A DNA stretch of 64,000 nucleotides from Paenibacillus rhizophilus (GCF_003854965.1 NZ_RQPI01000005.1:1-64000); one strand, 5' to 3'; positions 1-9,125 are shown, counted from the stretch's first letter. The notes: generated from the sequence alone by a model not told the origin. Numbers and translations: made by a program.

Positions 1-125
1 GGGTTTGCCTCCAGCTTCCTTCAGATTCCGCCTCGCGACGGACACCCTTGCCTTTGGCTAACAGTTCCTACTGCCAAGCCTGTAGCGGACTTTCACCGCC
101 TAGTTATCGCCCATGCCGGGCGCAC
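1..125 (-). mobile_element. Group IIC intron, 5' end (domain I), cut by window edge
   Basis: Read on the minus strand from 125, the sequence begins GTGCGCCCGGCATGGGCG and continues with the conserved domain I segments GGTGAAAGTCC, CTGTTAGCC, AAGGGTGTCCG and GAATCTGAAGGAAGC. These match, as I remember it, the Oceanobacillus iheyensis group IIC intron (O.i.I1) used for structural work. The canonical GUGYG 5' splice site is the first five bases. Only about 125 nt lie in the window, so the catalytic RNA core and the reverse-transcriptase ORF, if present, lie to the left. The 5' exon is the lysC terminator hairpin, the expected insertion target for this class. Confidence 0.85.
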
Positions 126-132
126 TACGACA

Positions 133-180
133 AAGGGACTGTTTCCAAAAGCCATGCCAGGCTTTCGGAAACAGTCCCTT
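133..180 (-). terminator. lysC intrinsic terminator, used as intron target
   Basis: A near-perfect 21 bp hairpin with a 6 nt loop lies about 60 nt downstream of the lysC stop. The outer stem is AAGGGACTGTTTCC paired with its complement. The following T-run is cut short (TTTGTCGTA) by the group IIC intron, which begins 7 nt after the stem. Confidence 0.85.
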
Positions 181-242
181 GCTATTGCTAAATCATAAAC
201 CGCGGAATGATCACAGTTCCGTTATAATGTCTTGACGCCGGC

Positions 243-1496
243 TTAGCGGCGATCCTGCGGACCGCCTACAAATACTTGCTGATCGGTATCCAGCCCATAC
301 GCCGTATGCAGCGCTTGGATAACCTCCTTAAGCTTGCCGGACTCCACGACGCAGGATACCTTGATCTCGGAGGTGCTGACCATTTTAATGCTGATTCCAA
401 GACCCGAAATCACCTCGAACATCTGCGCCGCCACGCCCGGATGGCTGACCATGCCCGCGCCGACGATGGAGATTTTGACCAGATTATCTTCCGATGTTAC
501 CTCACGGTACGGCAGTTCTTCACGGATTTGACGGATGACCTCTTTGGCCCGTTCCATTTCGTCCAGCGAGATGGTGAAAGAGAAATCCGCTTCCCCGTTC
601 TGTACACCGCTCTGCACGATGATATCCACGTTGATGCCTTCATCGGCCAGCTTGCCGAACACCCGGGCCAGTACGCCGGGAACGTCGGCCACTCCCGAAA
701 TGCTGATCCGCGCCACATTTTTGTCGTAAGCGATGCCGCTAACCGCCACTCCCTGCTCCATGCTTGCTTCCTCCTTCACCACAGTGCCTTCATTATAATT
801 AAAGCTCGACCGCACAACCAGCTTCACCTGGTACCGTTTCGCGTATTCCACCGCGCGAGGATGCAGCACGGCGGCGCCCAGATTGGCGAGCTCCAGCATT
901 TCGTCATATGAGATTTCCTTGAGCTTGCGCGCATTCTTCACGATGCGCGGGTCGGTGGAGTAAACCCCGTCGACATCGGTATAGATTTCGCAGACATCCG
1001 CTTTGATGGCCGCCGCGAGCGCAACCGCCGTCGTATCGGAACCGCCTCGTCCGAGCGTCGTAATCTCGCCGTCAATGGTCATCCCTTGGAAACCGGCAAC
1101 GATCACGATCTTGTTTTTCTCGAGCGCTTCCAGCACCCGGCGGGGCACAATCTCATTAATCCGCGCCCGTCCGTGCGTCTCGTCCGTACGGAAGCCGGCC
1201 TGCCAGCCGGTATAGGACACTGCTTCGCGTCCAATGCCGCTGAGGGCGATGGACAGCAGCGCAATGGAGATTTGCTCCCCCGTCGTCATCAGCATATCCA
1301 TCTCACGCGCAGGCAGCTGGCTGCTCAGCAGCTTGGCCTTATCGATCAGTTCGTCGGTCGTGTCCCCCATGGCGGATACAACCACGACGCAGCGGTGGCC
1401 TTCATCCTGCTTGTCTGCGATGCGTTTGGCGACCCGCTTCATACGCTCGGTATCTCCGACGGAGCTGCCTCCGAATTTCATGACATAAAGTGACAA
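243..1496 (-). CDS. lysC: Aspartate kinase
   Basis: Phosphorylates L-aspartate with ATP, the first step of the aspartate pathway to lysine, threonine, methionine and diaminopimelate. The N-terminus has the kinase motif KFGGSSVG at about residue 7, then the amino acid kinase fold with TTGEQIS and GRGGSDTTA, and two C-terminal ACT domains (about 265-405) for allosteric feedback. 417 aa, normal for the class. I chose the TTG at 1496, giving MSLYVMKFGG, because a GGGAG ribosome site lies 11 nt upstream; the in-frame GTG at 1508 overlaps that site. It stands alone and ends in the hairpin at 133-180. No L-box is visible in the short leader. Confidence 0.95.
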   Translation of the reverse strand: MSLYVMKFGGSSVGDTERMKRVAKRIADKQDEGHRCVVVVSAMGDTTDELIDKAKLLSSQLPAREMDMLMTTGEQISIALLSIALSGIGREAVSYTGWQAGFRTDETHGRARINEIVPRRVLEALEKNKIVIVAGFQGMTIDGEITTLGRGGSDTTAVALAAAIKADVCEIYTDVDGVYSTDPRIVKNARKLKEISYDEMLELANLGAAVLHPRAVEYAKRYQVKLVVRSSFNYNEGTVVKEEASMEQGVAVSGIAYDKNVARISISGVADVPGVLARVFGKLADEGINVDIIVQSGVQNGEADFSFTISLDEMERAKEVIRQIREELPYREVTSEDNLVKISIVGAGMVSHPGVAAQMFEVISGLGISIKMVSTSEIKVSCVVESGKLKEVIQALHTAYGLDTDQQVFVGGPQDRR

Positions 1497-1642
1497 AGCT
1501 TCATTCACTCCCTACTTCAAATTCTATGTAGCACTTGAAACATTCGGTTTCCCGCTTTAAACCAGTATAATACGAAAGTGACCGGATGCGTTAATTATTT
1601 TGCAAAAAAAGACGGCATCTCTCAAGCCCATGAACGCCAAAG

Positions 1643-1668
1643 CCTCCCCGCATTGCGCTGCGGGGAGG
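1643..1668 (-). terminator. Hairpin downstream of efp
   Basis: CCTCCCCGCA paired with TGCGGGGAGG around a 6 nt loop, about 35 nt past the efp stop. The immediate T-run is short (CTTTGG), with a better T-run about 40 nt further on. Terminator role is likely but not certain. Confidence 0.6.
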
Positions 1669-1703
1669 CCGGGCTGGGACAAGAAGTTGCATATAAAGAA
1701 AGA

Positions 1704-2261
1704 CTACGCGCGGGAAATATACTTGCCTTCGCGAGTATCGACCAGAAGCACATCATCCTCGTTGATAAAGAGCGGAACCTGCACGGAAAGACCGGTTTCC
1801 AGCTTGGCAAACTTGGTCGCGCCTTGAGCAGTATTGCCTTTGACGCTTGGCTCAGTTTCAACGACCTTGAGTTCTACGCTGGTCGGCAGGTTGATGCCGA
1901 GAAGCTCGCTATGGTAGCTGACAATGTTCACTGTCATGTTTTCCTTGAGGAAGTTCAGTTCCCATTCAAGCTGATCGGCTTCAAGGCTGAATTGATCGTA
2001 CGTTTGGTTGTCCATGAACACATGCTCGGAGCCGCTTGCATAAAGATATTGCACGGCGCGGTTCTCGATGATGGCACGGCCGATCGTTTCGCCCGCGCGG
2101 AATGTGCGTTCAACGGTGTTGCCGTTGCGCAGGTTCTTCAGCTTGGAGCGGACGAAAGCCGCGCCCTTGCCCGGTTTGACGTGCTGGAAATCCAGCACCG
2201 TAAAAATGTCGCCGTCCACCTCAACGGTCAGGCCTGTTTTAAAATCGTTAACGGAAATCAC
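1704..2261 (-). CDS. efp: Translation elongation factor P
   Basis: Binds between the P and E sites of stalled ribosomes and helps make Pro-Pro bonds. 185 aa, the usual length, with the N-terminal KOW-like domain (ISVNDFKTG), the loop [15 protein letters not shown] that carries the modifiable residue (Lys or Arg at the tip in this family; here K of PGKGAA), and two OB domains. The start is a GTG at 2261 behind a strong AGGAGGGG site with 7 nt spacing. It lies directly downstream of the yqhT-type peptidase on the same strand, as in Bacillus subtilis, so the two are probably one operon. Confidence 0.96.
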   Translation of the reverse strand: MISVNDFKTGLTVEVDGDIFTVLDFQHVKPGKGAAFVRSKLKNLRNGNTVERTFRAGETIGRAIIENRAVQYLYASGSEHVFMDNQTYDQFSLEADQLEWELNFLKENMTVNIVSYHSELLGINLPTSVELKVVETEPSVKGNTAQGATKFAKLETGLSVQVPLFINEDDVLLVDTREGKYISRA

Positions 2262-2354
2262 TAATTAACCCCTCCTGAATTCAAAAATGACTTGTCCTTA
2301 TTAGAACAATTAAACTCTTAAGGTCGCAGCCTACGCAGGCGGCATAACCGAAGT

Positions 2355-3428
2355 TTACAAAACCGTGTAGTCCTTGGACGAATGGGTCAATCGCTCGACG
2401 CCGTTCTCCGTGACGACTACATCATCCTCAATGCGGACGCCCCCGAGTCCCGGAACGTAAATGCCCGGCTCCACGGTGACAACCATGCCCGGCTGCAGCA
2501 CATCATCGCTGAGCTTGGACAGCCGCGGCCATTCATGCACTTCCATGCCGAGGCCATGGCCAAGACTGTGTCCGAACTGCTCGCCGTACCCGTAACGGGC
2601 GATGATGTCCCGCGACAAAGCGTCGCATTCTCTGCCGGTCATACCCGGCTTGATATGCTCCAGCGCATACAGCTGAGCCTCCAGCACGATGTCGTAAATT
2701 TCTTTTAGTTTCGGATCGGGGCTGCCCAGCGCGATCGTCCGTGTGATATCGGAGCAGTAGCCGTCCAGCAGCGCGCCGAAATCGAACGTTACGAACTCAT
2801 TGGTCTGAATCACCTTCTGACTCGCAACGCCATGCGGCATCGCGGACCGTTCCCCTGAAGCCACAATCGTATCAAAGGACGATGAGGTCGCCCCGTGGCT
2901 TCGCATGTAGAATTCCATTTCCAGATCTACGTCCCGTTCGGTCATGCCCGGCTTGATCACATTCAGAATGTGCCGGAACGTATCGTCTGCAAGATCCGCG
3001 GCCCTTCTCATCACGGCAAGCTCGTCTTCATCCTTGAACATGCGGAGCTTCTCCACAGCCTGGGATACCGGAACGAGCTCGGCCGCCGTCTTCAACGCTT
3101 CCGCGTAAGAGGCATAGGCGCCGTATGCGACGTCATCCTGCTCGAAGCCGAGACGCGCTTGCCCGCCCTTTGGCAGCAGTTCGCGGACCGTATCGATAAA
3201 CTTCGGGCCGTGCTGCACAATCTTAAGCCCTTTACTCTGTTCCGATGCCTGGGTCATATAGCGAAAATCTGTCAGCAAATAGCTTTCGTCGCCCGTAATC
3301 AGCACATAGCCGGATGAACCGGTAAATCCGCTCAAATAGCGGCGGTTGATGCCGCTTGTGATTAACATTGCGTCCAGACCGTGATCCTGCACTACCTTCC
3401 GCAGTTTGGAGACTCGGTTGTTGCCCAT
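2355..3428 (-). CDS. yqhT: Xaa-Pro aminopeptidase, M24 family
   Basis: Metallo-aminopeptidase removing N-terminal residues before proline. It has an N-terminal creatinase-like domain (about 1-130) and a pita-bread catalytic domain. Visible metal ligands are the two Asp in FDFGALLDGYCSDITRT, His in GHSLGHGLGMEVHEWP, and Glu in VTVEPGIYV and GVRIEDDVVV. Length 357 aa fits B. subtilis YqhT. Three ATG codons are stacked at the start; the third (3428) is chosen because the AGGAG site is then 7 nt away. The longer upstream frame has no support. Gene order with efp is conserved in Bacillus. Confidence 0.93.
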   Translation of the reverse strand: MGNNRVSKLRKVVQDHGLDAMLITSGINRRYLSGFTGSSGYVLITGDESYLLTDFRYMTQASEQSKGLKIVQHGPKFIDTVRELLPKGGQARLGFEQDDVAYGAYASYAEALKTAAELVPVSQAVEKLRMFKDEDELAVMRRAADLADDTFRHILNVIKPGMTERDVDLEMEFYMRSHGATSSSFDTIVASGERSAMPHGVASQKVIQTNEFVTFDFGALLDGYCSDITRTIALGSPDPKLKEIYDIVLEAQLYALEHIKPGMTGRECDALSRDIIARYGYGEQFGHSLGHGLGMEVHEWPRLSKLSDDVLQPGMVVTVEPGIYVPGLGGVRIEDDVVVTENGVERLTHSSKDYTVL

Positions 3429-3552
3429 CATCATTCTCCTCTCGAAAATAGCCACATTGTATTGTAACATAGGGCCATGCCGCCTGAGAAGTTTTTTTGA
3501 TATAGAAGAATGATGAACTGAGCCGATTCCCGGCTTACTTTTTTCCGGATTG

Positions 3553-4044
3553 TCAGGCCATTCCCGTACTGCTATCCCGTTTGCGTTCATCCGTATATTC
3601 AGTCGCGGCCGTATAGCCGATAAACAATCCCCACATCAGGAACAGGCAGAACTCGCTGATGACAGAATCCCAGGGAAGCCGGAAAGGCGGCTGCATCAGA
3701 AATAGCCAGGAGCAGGCCAAAAAGAGTACGGACCACCAGAGAATTCCGTAGAGCATTCCTGCCCAAGGCCCTTTTATTTTTCGAAAAATCAGAACATAAA
3801 TGATGGAGCAGAGAACCGAAAAGCCGATGAACAGCAAATACCCCACCAGCTGCCCGGCGCCGGTCAACAGAAATTTATGCCGAAAGAACGGCTCGCCAAG
3901 ATACCCCGGAATCACTTTTGTAAATCCGAACACAGAGAAAATCCACTGCACTACGCCCCAGATCAGGCCCGCAAAAAAACCCGTCTCAATCGCAAAAAAC
4001 AGCGGATTTGTCTTTGGCCGCCGTTGACTCACCGTATTGCCCAT
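3553..4044 (-). CDS. yqhR: YqhR family integral membrane protein
   Basis: 163 aa protein with about four hydrophobic segments (roughly residues 14-40, 58-85, 93-115 and 128-148) and a charged C-terminus. The N-terminal sequence TNPLFFAIETGFFAGLIWG is typical of the YqhR family as I recall it. Function unknown. It lies between the yqhT-like peptidase and the divergent yqhQ, the same place as in B. subtilis, which supports the family call. In B. subtilis yqhS (type II dehydroquinase) sits between yqhR and yqhT; here only about 124 bp separates the two and that gene is absent. Confidence 0.8.
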   Translation of the reverse strand: MGNTVSQRRPKTNPLFFAIETGFFAGLIWGVVQWIFSVFGFTKVIPGYLGEPFFRHKFLLTGAGQLVGYLLFIGFSVLCSIIYVLIFRKIKGPWAGMLYGILWWSVLFLACSWLFLMQPPFRLPWDSVISEFCLFLMWGLFIGYTAATEYTDERKRDSSTGMA

Positions 4045-4219
4045 ACTGCCGTACTCCCCCGCTTTCTATTATAAGAATAGGCCTCGTCATCGGCCGATGA
4101 TCCTGCATATAGCCTAGTATGCTCAGGAAAGATCGATCCAAGTAGAAATGTAAACAAAAATTAGTTACAATGAAGAATATAGAGAGCAACATACTACTTT
4201 TTATGGGAAGGTGAATTGG

Positions 4220-5215
4220 TTGTCCCAGGAAACTCCGAGCTACGGCGGTCAGGCCGTCATCGAAGGCGTTATGTTCGGCGGCAAGCATGTCAATGTGACA
4301 GCCGTACGGCGGAAGAATCAGGAGATTACTTTTTTGGAGGTGCCGAGAAGCGAGAAGAACTGGGTTATGAAACTGCGCAAGATTCCGCTGCTCCGGGGCC
4401 TTGTCAGTATTATAGATGCCAGCGCTAAGGGTTCCAAGCATTTGAATTATTCCGCCGAGGCTTATGCGGAAGACGAAAGTGAGCCGGAAGAACTCGCCAA
4501 GCAGAAGAAACAGAAAGGTAAAGAAGAAGGCTGGAGCCTCGGCATGATTTTGGGCGTAGCGGTCATGGGTATTCTGTCTTTCATTTTCGGGAAAGTTATT
4601 TTCACCCTCGTTCCCGTATTTGTCGAAGATTTTTTGTTCCGCAATGCATTTGACAACTATATTCTGCACAACCTCATTGAAGGAGCTATCAAGCTCGTGC
4701 TGCTGCTGGTCTACCTTTGGGCCATTTCCCAGACCCCTGTGGTCAAAAGATTGTTTCAGTACCACGGCGCGGAGCATAAGGTCATCAGCGCATTCGAAGC
4801 CGGCGACGAATTGACGGTCGAGAACGTGCAGAAGCACAGCCGCCTGCATTACCGTTGCGGAAGCAGCTTCATGATGCTGACGATTGTGCTCGGCGTCATC
4901 ATTTACTCCCTTGTGCCTTGGGATACCCTGGTGCAGCGGATTGTTCAGCGTCTTATTCTGCTGCCGGTCGTTATCGGCGTGTCCTTTGAAGTGCTGAAAG
5001 GCACCAACGCCGTACGCGAACTTCCCGTTCTGCGCTATCTGGGCTATCCCGGACTGTGGTTGCAGCTGCTCACAACGAAAGAACCAAAGGACGATCAGGT
5101 GGAAGTATCGATCGCTTCCTTTAACCGCATGCGCGAATTGGATGCGGCCATCGAAGCGAAAGGATATCAACAATCAAGTGTAACCGGAGGCATATTGGAC
5201 CCTGCGAAAGGATGA
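4220..5215 (+). CDS. yqhQ: YqhQ family protein, DUF1385
   Basis: 331 aa membrane protein of unknown function. The N-terminus has the hallmark YGGQAVIEGVMFGGK, followed by a charged linker (about 80-105), two or three membrane segments, the conserved FQYHGAEHKVISAFEAGD motif and CGSSFMMLTIVLGVIIYSL. TTG at 4220 is preferred (AAGGTG site, 6 nt); GTG at 4211 is in frame but too close to the site. It starts a two-gene operon with the small membrane protein at 5223 and is divergent from yqhR. The H-x-A-E-H-K motif suggests a metal or ligand site, but no activity is known to me. Confidence 0.9.
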   Translation: MSQETPSYGGQAVIEGVMFGGKHVNVTAVRRKNQEITFLEVPRSEKNWVMKLRKIPLLRGLVSIIDASAKGSKHLNYSAEAYAEDESEPEELAKQKKQKGKEEGWSLGMILGVAVMGILSFIFGKVIFTLVPVFVEDFLFRNAFDNYILHNLIEGAIKLVLLLVYLWAISQTPVVKRLFQYHGAEHKVISAFEAGDELTVENVQKHSRLHYRCGSSFMMLTIVLGVIIYSLVPWDTLVQRIVQRLILLPVVIGVSFEVLKGTNAVRELPVLRYLGYPGLWLQLLTTKEPKDDQVEVSIASFNRMRELDAAIEAKGYQQSSVTGGILDPAKG

Positions 5216-5222
5216 GTGGCCT

Positions 5223-5564
5223 ATGAAAAGGCATGCTTTGATTTTTTGGAGCGCGGTAGTGCTAGCGGTTTTCGGTCTCGCATCGGGTTTGGCAAGATTT
5301 GGCCTCAGTTCGCTAAGAGGCTTTATCATTCCCGTTGTTCTGTTTCTGGTCTTGTATCTGCTCTACAAATTTCCTCCCCGCCGGTTTGCCGGAAGCGGCA
5401 GCCGGTCCAAAATCAAGGTGAAGCCTTCCCAGAAGACATTGGCGAAGGTTGCGGGCATGAGAAAGAGCCAGCCGCCGGCCGGCAAACGCAAAACCTATCC
5501 TTTTCGGGTCATTGAAGGCAGCAAAGGAAAAAATGAAGAAGAACAGCTGCCCAAATATCACTGA
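5223..5564 (+). CDS. Small membrane protein, YqhP-like position
   Basis: 113 aa. Two adjacent hydrophobic segments (about 7-25 and 33-48) precede a very basic cytoplasmic tail (SKIKVKPSQKTLAKVAGMRK) and a short acidic-basic end. It begins 8 nt after yqhQ with its ribosome site inside the yqhQ stop region, so it is co-translated with it. In B. subtilis the gene between yqhO and yqhQ is yqhP; position supports orthology but I cannot verify sequence similarity. Function unknown. Confidence 0.75.
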   Translation: MKRHALIFWSAVVLAVFGLASGLARFGLSSLRGFIIPVVLFLVLYLLYKFPPRRFAGSGSRSKIKVKPSQKTLAKVAGMRKSQPPAGKRKTYPFRVIEGSKGKNEEEQLPKYH

Positions 5565-5582
5565 TGGAAGTACAATGTTCGG

Positions 5583-5625
5583 CGTCTCCGCATTCCTCTT
5601 AGGAGTGCGAAGACGCTTTTTTATT
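5583..5625 (+). terminator. Terminator of yqhQ operon
   Basis: Imperfect hairpin GCGTCT..AGACGC with inner stem TCCT/AGGA, followed by TTTTTTATTT. It overlaps the last codons of the convergent patatin gene, an economical shared 3' end. Confidence 0.8.
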
Positions 5626-6573
5626 TATATTAGGCAGCTTATCCAGCCGGTCCGGACGCCATTTCTGAAAAAATTCCTTCCCCGCCCGGTATCCGGAATC
5701 GTACAACGCGATGCTCTGTTCAGGGGTCAGCTCGAATTGGACTGTACCGATGCCGAGTGTCGGAATTTTGACGGTGCGGACAACCTTCTCCTGCTCGATA
5801 TAGCGCTCGTCATGTGCCGACAGCATCGTTCCGACAAGCGCCTGAAGCATGCTAAACGGTCCGGTGATCCGGTGAGCCTGCGGTGCCGTGCGTCCTACCA
5901 TCTGATAGCCGACTACCGGAACTTTTACCGCTCCCAGCTGTCCCGTCTCTTTTCCCTCAAACAGCCACATCGGGAAGTTGCTCAACAATCCCCCGTCCAC
6001 CATGTACACGAACTGTTCGGTAAAAGACTTTCCCGCCGCCGCTTTCCCATTTCTGCGCAGCATCACGGGATCGAAGAAGTACGGGATGCTGCAGCTCATG
6101 CGCACCGCCTTGGCCACCTCAAAATAATCGGGGTTGATCCCATACTCCTCAAGTCCCTCAGGCAGAACAACAAGCCGGCCATCTGTAATGTCGGAAGCGA
6201 TGATCGACAGCTTACCCGGAGGAAGATCACGAAAAGAAACAATTCCCTTCTGCTGTAAAATGCCGCGTATCCATGATTCCAGCGCCTCTCCCGAGTAAAG
6301 CCCCTTTTTCAGCATGACCCGCAGGGCCGGACCTATCAGCTTTGTGTTGAAGACGGGAGACCGTTTCAAAAAAGATCGGAACGAGGTGCCCTGAATAATT
6401 CTGCTCATTTCTTCCCCGCTGTATCCGGCTGCGATCATCGAGGCGACAATGGAGCCCGAGGAGGTCCCTGCCACCCTTCCAAATGTAACGCCCGCCTCCT
6501 CTGACGCCTGCACCGCTCCAGCAAGCGAAATGCCTTTTACGCCGCCCCCTTCAAACACCGCATTGATCTCCAT
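5599..6573 (-). CDS. yqhO: Patatin-like phospholipase
   Basis: Serine acyl hydrolase with a Ser-Asp dyad. The oxyanion loop EGGGVKGI is at residues 8-15, the nucleophile elbow GTSSG places Ser38, and the Asp lies in VDGGLLSNFP about 150 residues later. 324 aa, no signal peptide or membrane segment, so cytoplasmic or membrane-associated. Substrate is presumably phospholipid or lipid acyl chains; it is not known from sequence. It lies tail-to-tail with the yqhQ operon, where B. subtilis has yqhO, so the conserved block extends through it. Confidence 0.9.
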   Translation of the reverse strand: MEINAVFEGGGVKGISLAGAVQASEEAGVTFGRVAGTSSGSIVASMIAAGYSGEEMSRIIQGTSFRSFLKRSPVFNTKLIGPALRVMLKKGLYSGEALESWIRGILQQKGIVSFRDLPPGKLSIIASDITDGRLVVLPEGLEEYGINPDYFEVAKAVRMSCSIPYFFDPVMLRRNGKAAAGKSFTEQFVYMVDGGLLSNFPMWLFEGKETGQLGAVKVPVVGYQMVGRTAPQAHRITGPFSMLQALVGTMLSAHDERYIEQEKVVRTVKIPTLGIGTVQFELTPEQSIALYDSGYRAGKEFFQKWRPDRLDKLPNINKKASSHS

Positions 6574-6648
6574 AAACGGTAATCCCCCGTTCCCATAGAC
6601 TTATACTGCTTATCTATGAGCACGGGGGATATTTAATGCCTTATAGAG

Positions 6649-8310
6649 TCAGGATTTAAAATAAAACGTCAGCAGACTGCTCAGGCCCGCCGGATTCCGG
6701 ACCACAATGTCGTTTGCCCGGAACATAATACTGCCCTGCACACTGTCGTATTTCTCGTTGTATTTCAACTGGTTGATAATCTGTTCGCCGCTCTGCCATT
6801 CGGCGCTTTGGTCCGCCGCGCCCACCTTGTAGGCCGCTTGGCCGATATACAGCTTCACGCCCGTATTCCTGACCTCATTCACCCACCAGTCCACCAGCTT
6901 ATCGTATCTCGCCTTCTCAAAGGACAGGCTCCAATAGATTTGCGGCGCGACATAGTCGACCCAGCCCTGCCGAATCCAGGTCCGCACATCGGCGTACATA
7001 TCGTCGTACGCGGACACGCTTGCCGAAGTATCCGAGCCGGTGCTGTCTTTATCGATATTGCGCCAGACGCCGAACGGGCTGATGCCGTACGAAACCGCGG
7101 GCTTAATCGCGTGAATCTGAGTCCCCAGCTCGCGAACGAAGTTGTTGATGTTATCCCGCCGCCAGTCGGCTTTGCTGACGATGGCCTTGGCGTTATAGGC
7201 CCTAAATGCGCTGTCGTCATCAAAAGTGGAAGACGGGTAGAAATAATCGTCCAGATGAACGCCGTCGATGTCGTAGCCTTTCACGACTTCAAGCACTGTA
7301 TCGATGATGCTCTGGCGGGCCTCCGGAATTCCCGGGTTGATATACAGCTTATCGCCCGCCTTGACGATCCACTCGGGATGCAGCTTGGCGACATGATTGA
7401 CGGCAAGCGAGGCCGTCCCGGCGTCCGTCGTCGCACGAAACGGATTGAACCAGGCATGGAACTGCATTCCGCGGTCATGCGCTGCTGCGACCATAAACTG
7501 GAGCGGATCATAGCCCGGGTCCTTGCCCTGAGTGCCTGTCAGCACCTTCGACCAGGGAACGATCGAAGACGGGTACAGGCTGTCGCCGCTGGGACGCACC
7601 TGTACGAATACGGCGTTGAAGCCGACCGCCTTCAGCTTGTCGAGTAGGCTGCCCATCTCTTTTTTCTGCTGATCGATCTTCCCGATTGAAGACGACGAAG
7701 GCCAGTCCAGATTGAAAACGGTGGAAATCCATACCCCTTTCATCGCCTTGCTGCCGGCACCGGGAATGGTCGGAACCGTCGGCACGGTCGGCGCCGGTAT
7801 ACTGGGAACCGTCGGAGTCGGCACGGTCGGTATGGTCGGCTCCACCGGATCTCTAACCTGGGGAGGCTCCGCTCCCGTATACAGCGAAATCTGCTTCGCG
7901 GCGTGATTCCAGACGACCTGGAGCCCGAGCTGCTCCGCTACGAACCGGATCGGCACCATAATCCGTCCCTGCCGGATCTCGACCGAGTTGTCCAGGGAAA
8001 CGGAAGAGCCGTTGACCGCAGCCGTTTTTTTGCCGCTGGTGAGCATTAGCTCATTGTCGTCTTTGGTGATCGTGACGGTTCTGGTGCTCTGATTCCACTG
8101 CACCTGCGCGCCAAGACCCTTGCTGATAACCCCCAGCGGAACCATGGTGACATACTTGGCCGTAATATAAGGCGGCACGTCGCTGGCAAGCGTCATTCCG
8201 TCAAGCTCCAGTGTGATGACGGCCGAAGCCGCGCGAACGGCGCCGGAAGACAGCAGCGGAACGCAGAGCAGCATCAGCATCATCCCGATGAACCATTTCT
8301 TCAGTTTCAT
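6649..8310 (-). CDS. Secreted GHL10 family glycosidase-like protein with stalk domain
   Basis: 553 aa. Signal peptide 1-27 ends at SGAVRAA. Residues about 33-146 form a copper-amine-oxidase-N type stalk domain (PPYITAKYVTMVPLGVISKGLGA, GRIMVPIRFVAEQLGL). A Pro-Thr-Val linker (about 150-185) follows, then a GHL10/DUF187 (YngK-like) TIM-barrel domain with KGVWISTVFNLDWPSS, AVFVQVRPSGDSLYPS, HAWFNPFR and DGVHLDDYFYP. This family is thought to act on peptidoglycan or other glycans at the cell surface. The gene separates mntR from yqhO, which are adjacent in B. subtilis, so it looks inserted into the block. Start ATG 8310 has GGGGGAGGAATT upstream. Confidence 0.9.
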   Translation of the reverse strand: MKLKKWFIGMMLMLLCVPLLSSGAVRAASAVITLELDGMTLASDVPPYITAKYVTMVPLGVISKGLGAQVQWNQSTRTVTITKDDNELMLTSGKKTAAVNGSSVSLDNSVEIRQGRIMVPIRFVAEQLGLQVVWNHAAKQISLYTGAEPPQVRDPVEPTIPTVPTPTVPSIPAPTVPTVPTIPGAGSKAMKGVWISTVFNLDWPSSSSIGKIDQQKKEMGSLLDKLKAVGFNAVFVQVRPSGDSLYPSSIVPWSKVLTGTQGKDPGYDPLQFMVAAAHDRGMQFHAWFNPFRATTDAGTASLAVNHVAKLHPEWIVKAGDKLYINPGIPEARQSIIDTVLEVVKGYDIDGVHLDDYFYPSSTFDDDSAFRAYNAKAIVSKADWRRDNINNFVRELGTQIHAIKPAVSYGISPFGVWRNIDKDSTGSDTSASVSAYDDMYADVRTWIRQGWVDYVAPQIYWSLSFEKARYDKLVDWWVNEVRNTGVKLYIGQAAYKVGAADQSAEWQSGEQIINQLKYNEKYDSVQGSIMFRANDIVVRNPAGLSSLLTFYFKS

Positions 8311-8474
8311 AATTCCTCCCCCAAAATTGCAATCCTGTATTATGCTACAAGTTTGGACGAGAAAAATTGGAAAAGGTTGCGCAAAAATAAAAGAAACGGC
8401 GTACCGCCCAATCGGGTCAGTCTCCGTTTCCGGTCTCTTGAAATATAATTTTCACAAGGAAGCGGTTACCGCTC

Positions 8475-8503
8475 TATAAGAACGGCTCAGCCGTTTCTTC
8501 TTG
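8475..8503 (-). terminator. Short hairpin after mntR, possible repeat copy
   Basis: AAACGGCTGAGCCGTT with CTTAT behind it on the minus strand, right after the mntR stop. The flank AAGAAGAAACGGC is shared with elements at 46983 and 51065, so it may be a reduced copy of a dispersed hairpin repeat serving as terminator. Confidence 0.5.
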
Positions 8504-8504
8504 C

Positions 8505-8930
8505 TTAAGAATCGCTGTAAAGTTCCTGGTGAATCTCATTAAGCGCCTGTATTCTGCTTGGGTCACGGCGGAAAAATTCCACAAGCGACTCGATGCATGT
8601 AATGGAGTCCCAGCTCAGATGATGCTCGATTCCCTCGACATCCCTGTAAATATTCTGCTCCTGGACGCCAATTATCGCTAGAAATTCTTCCAGCAGCTTG
8701 TGGCGGTCCACTAGGCGTTTGCCTACTTTTTTTCCTTTGGTGGTCAGGACGAGCCCACGATATTTCTCATAGATGAGATATTCGTCCTTATCCAGTTTTT
8801 GGATCATCTTGGTAACGGATGAGGGATGCACTTCCAGCCCCTCGGCAATATCCGAAACCCGCGCATATCCTTTTTCATCAATCAGCTTGTATATGCGCTC
8901 CAAATAATCCTCCATGCTGGGAGTTGGCAT
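8505..8930 (-). CDS. mntR: Manganese-responsive repressor MntR (DtxR family)
   Basis: Binds Mn(II) and represses manganese uptake genes. 141 aa, nearly collinear with B. subtilis MntR. The winged helix (about 5-70) contains [17 protein letters not shown], the DNA-reading helix. The known metal ligands are all present at the same numbers: Asp8, Glu11, His77, Glu99, Glu102 and His103. ATG 8930 is used. It is divergent from splB across about 195 bp. No mntH or mntABC lies in the window, and I could not confirm an MntR box in the divergent region. Confidence 0.97.
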   Translation of the reverse strand: MPTPSMEDYLERIYKLIDEKGYARVSDIAEGLEVHPSSVTKMIQKLDKDEYLIYEKYRGLVLTTKGKKVGKRLVDRHKLLEEFLAIIGVQEQNIYRDVEGIEHHLSWDSITCIESLVEFFRRDPSRIQALNEIHQELYSDS

Positions 8931-9125
8931 GCAATTACCTCTTTTCTATAGTAACCATGGCGCAAAAGGCCAAACCTTGCTCTAACAATGATACATGTAT
9001 TTCCCCGGGCTTGGCAAGTCGAAAGCGCAAAGGGGCCTTCGTCCACGATGCATACATTGCCAGGGTTCATTAAGCTGCCATTCGGCAAAATAAGTCTATC
9101 CCTTTTTGCAAAGGAGTGTGAGTCC

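Noticed and set aside
3986..5173. 395-codon frame antisense to yqhQ
   Set aside because: yqhQ has a conserved family sequence in the other direction; this frame has none.
9027..9057. Sigma-G promoter for splB
   Set aside because: CATACAT at 9051 fits the -10 but no TGAATA-like -35 at 17-18 bp.
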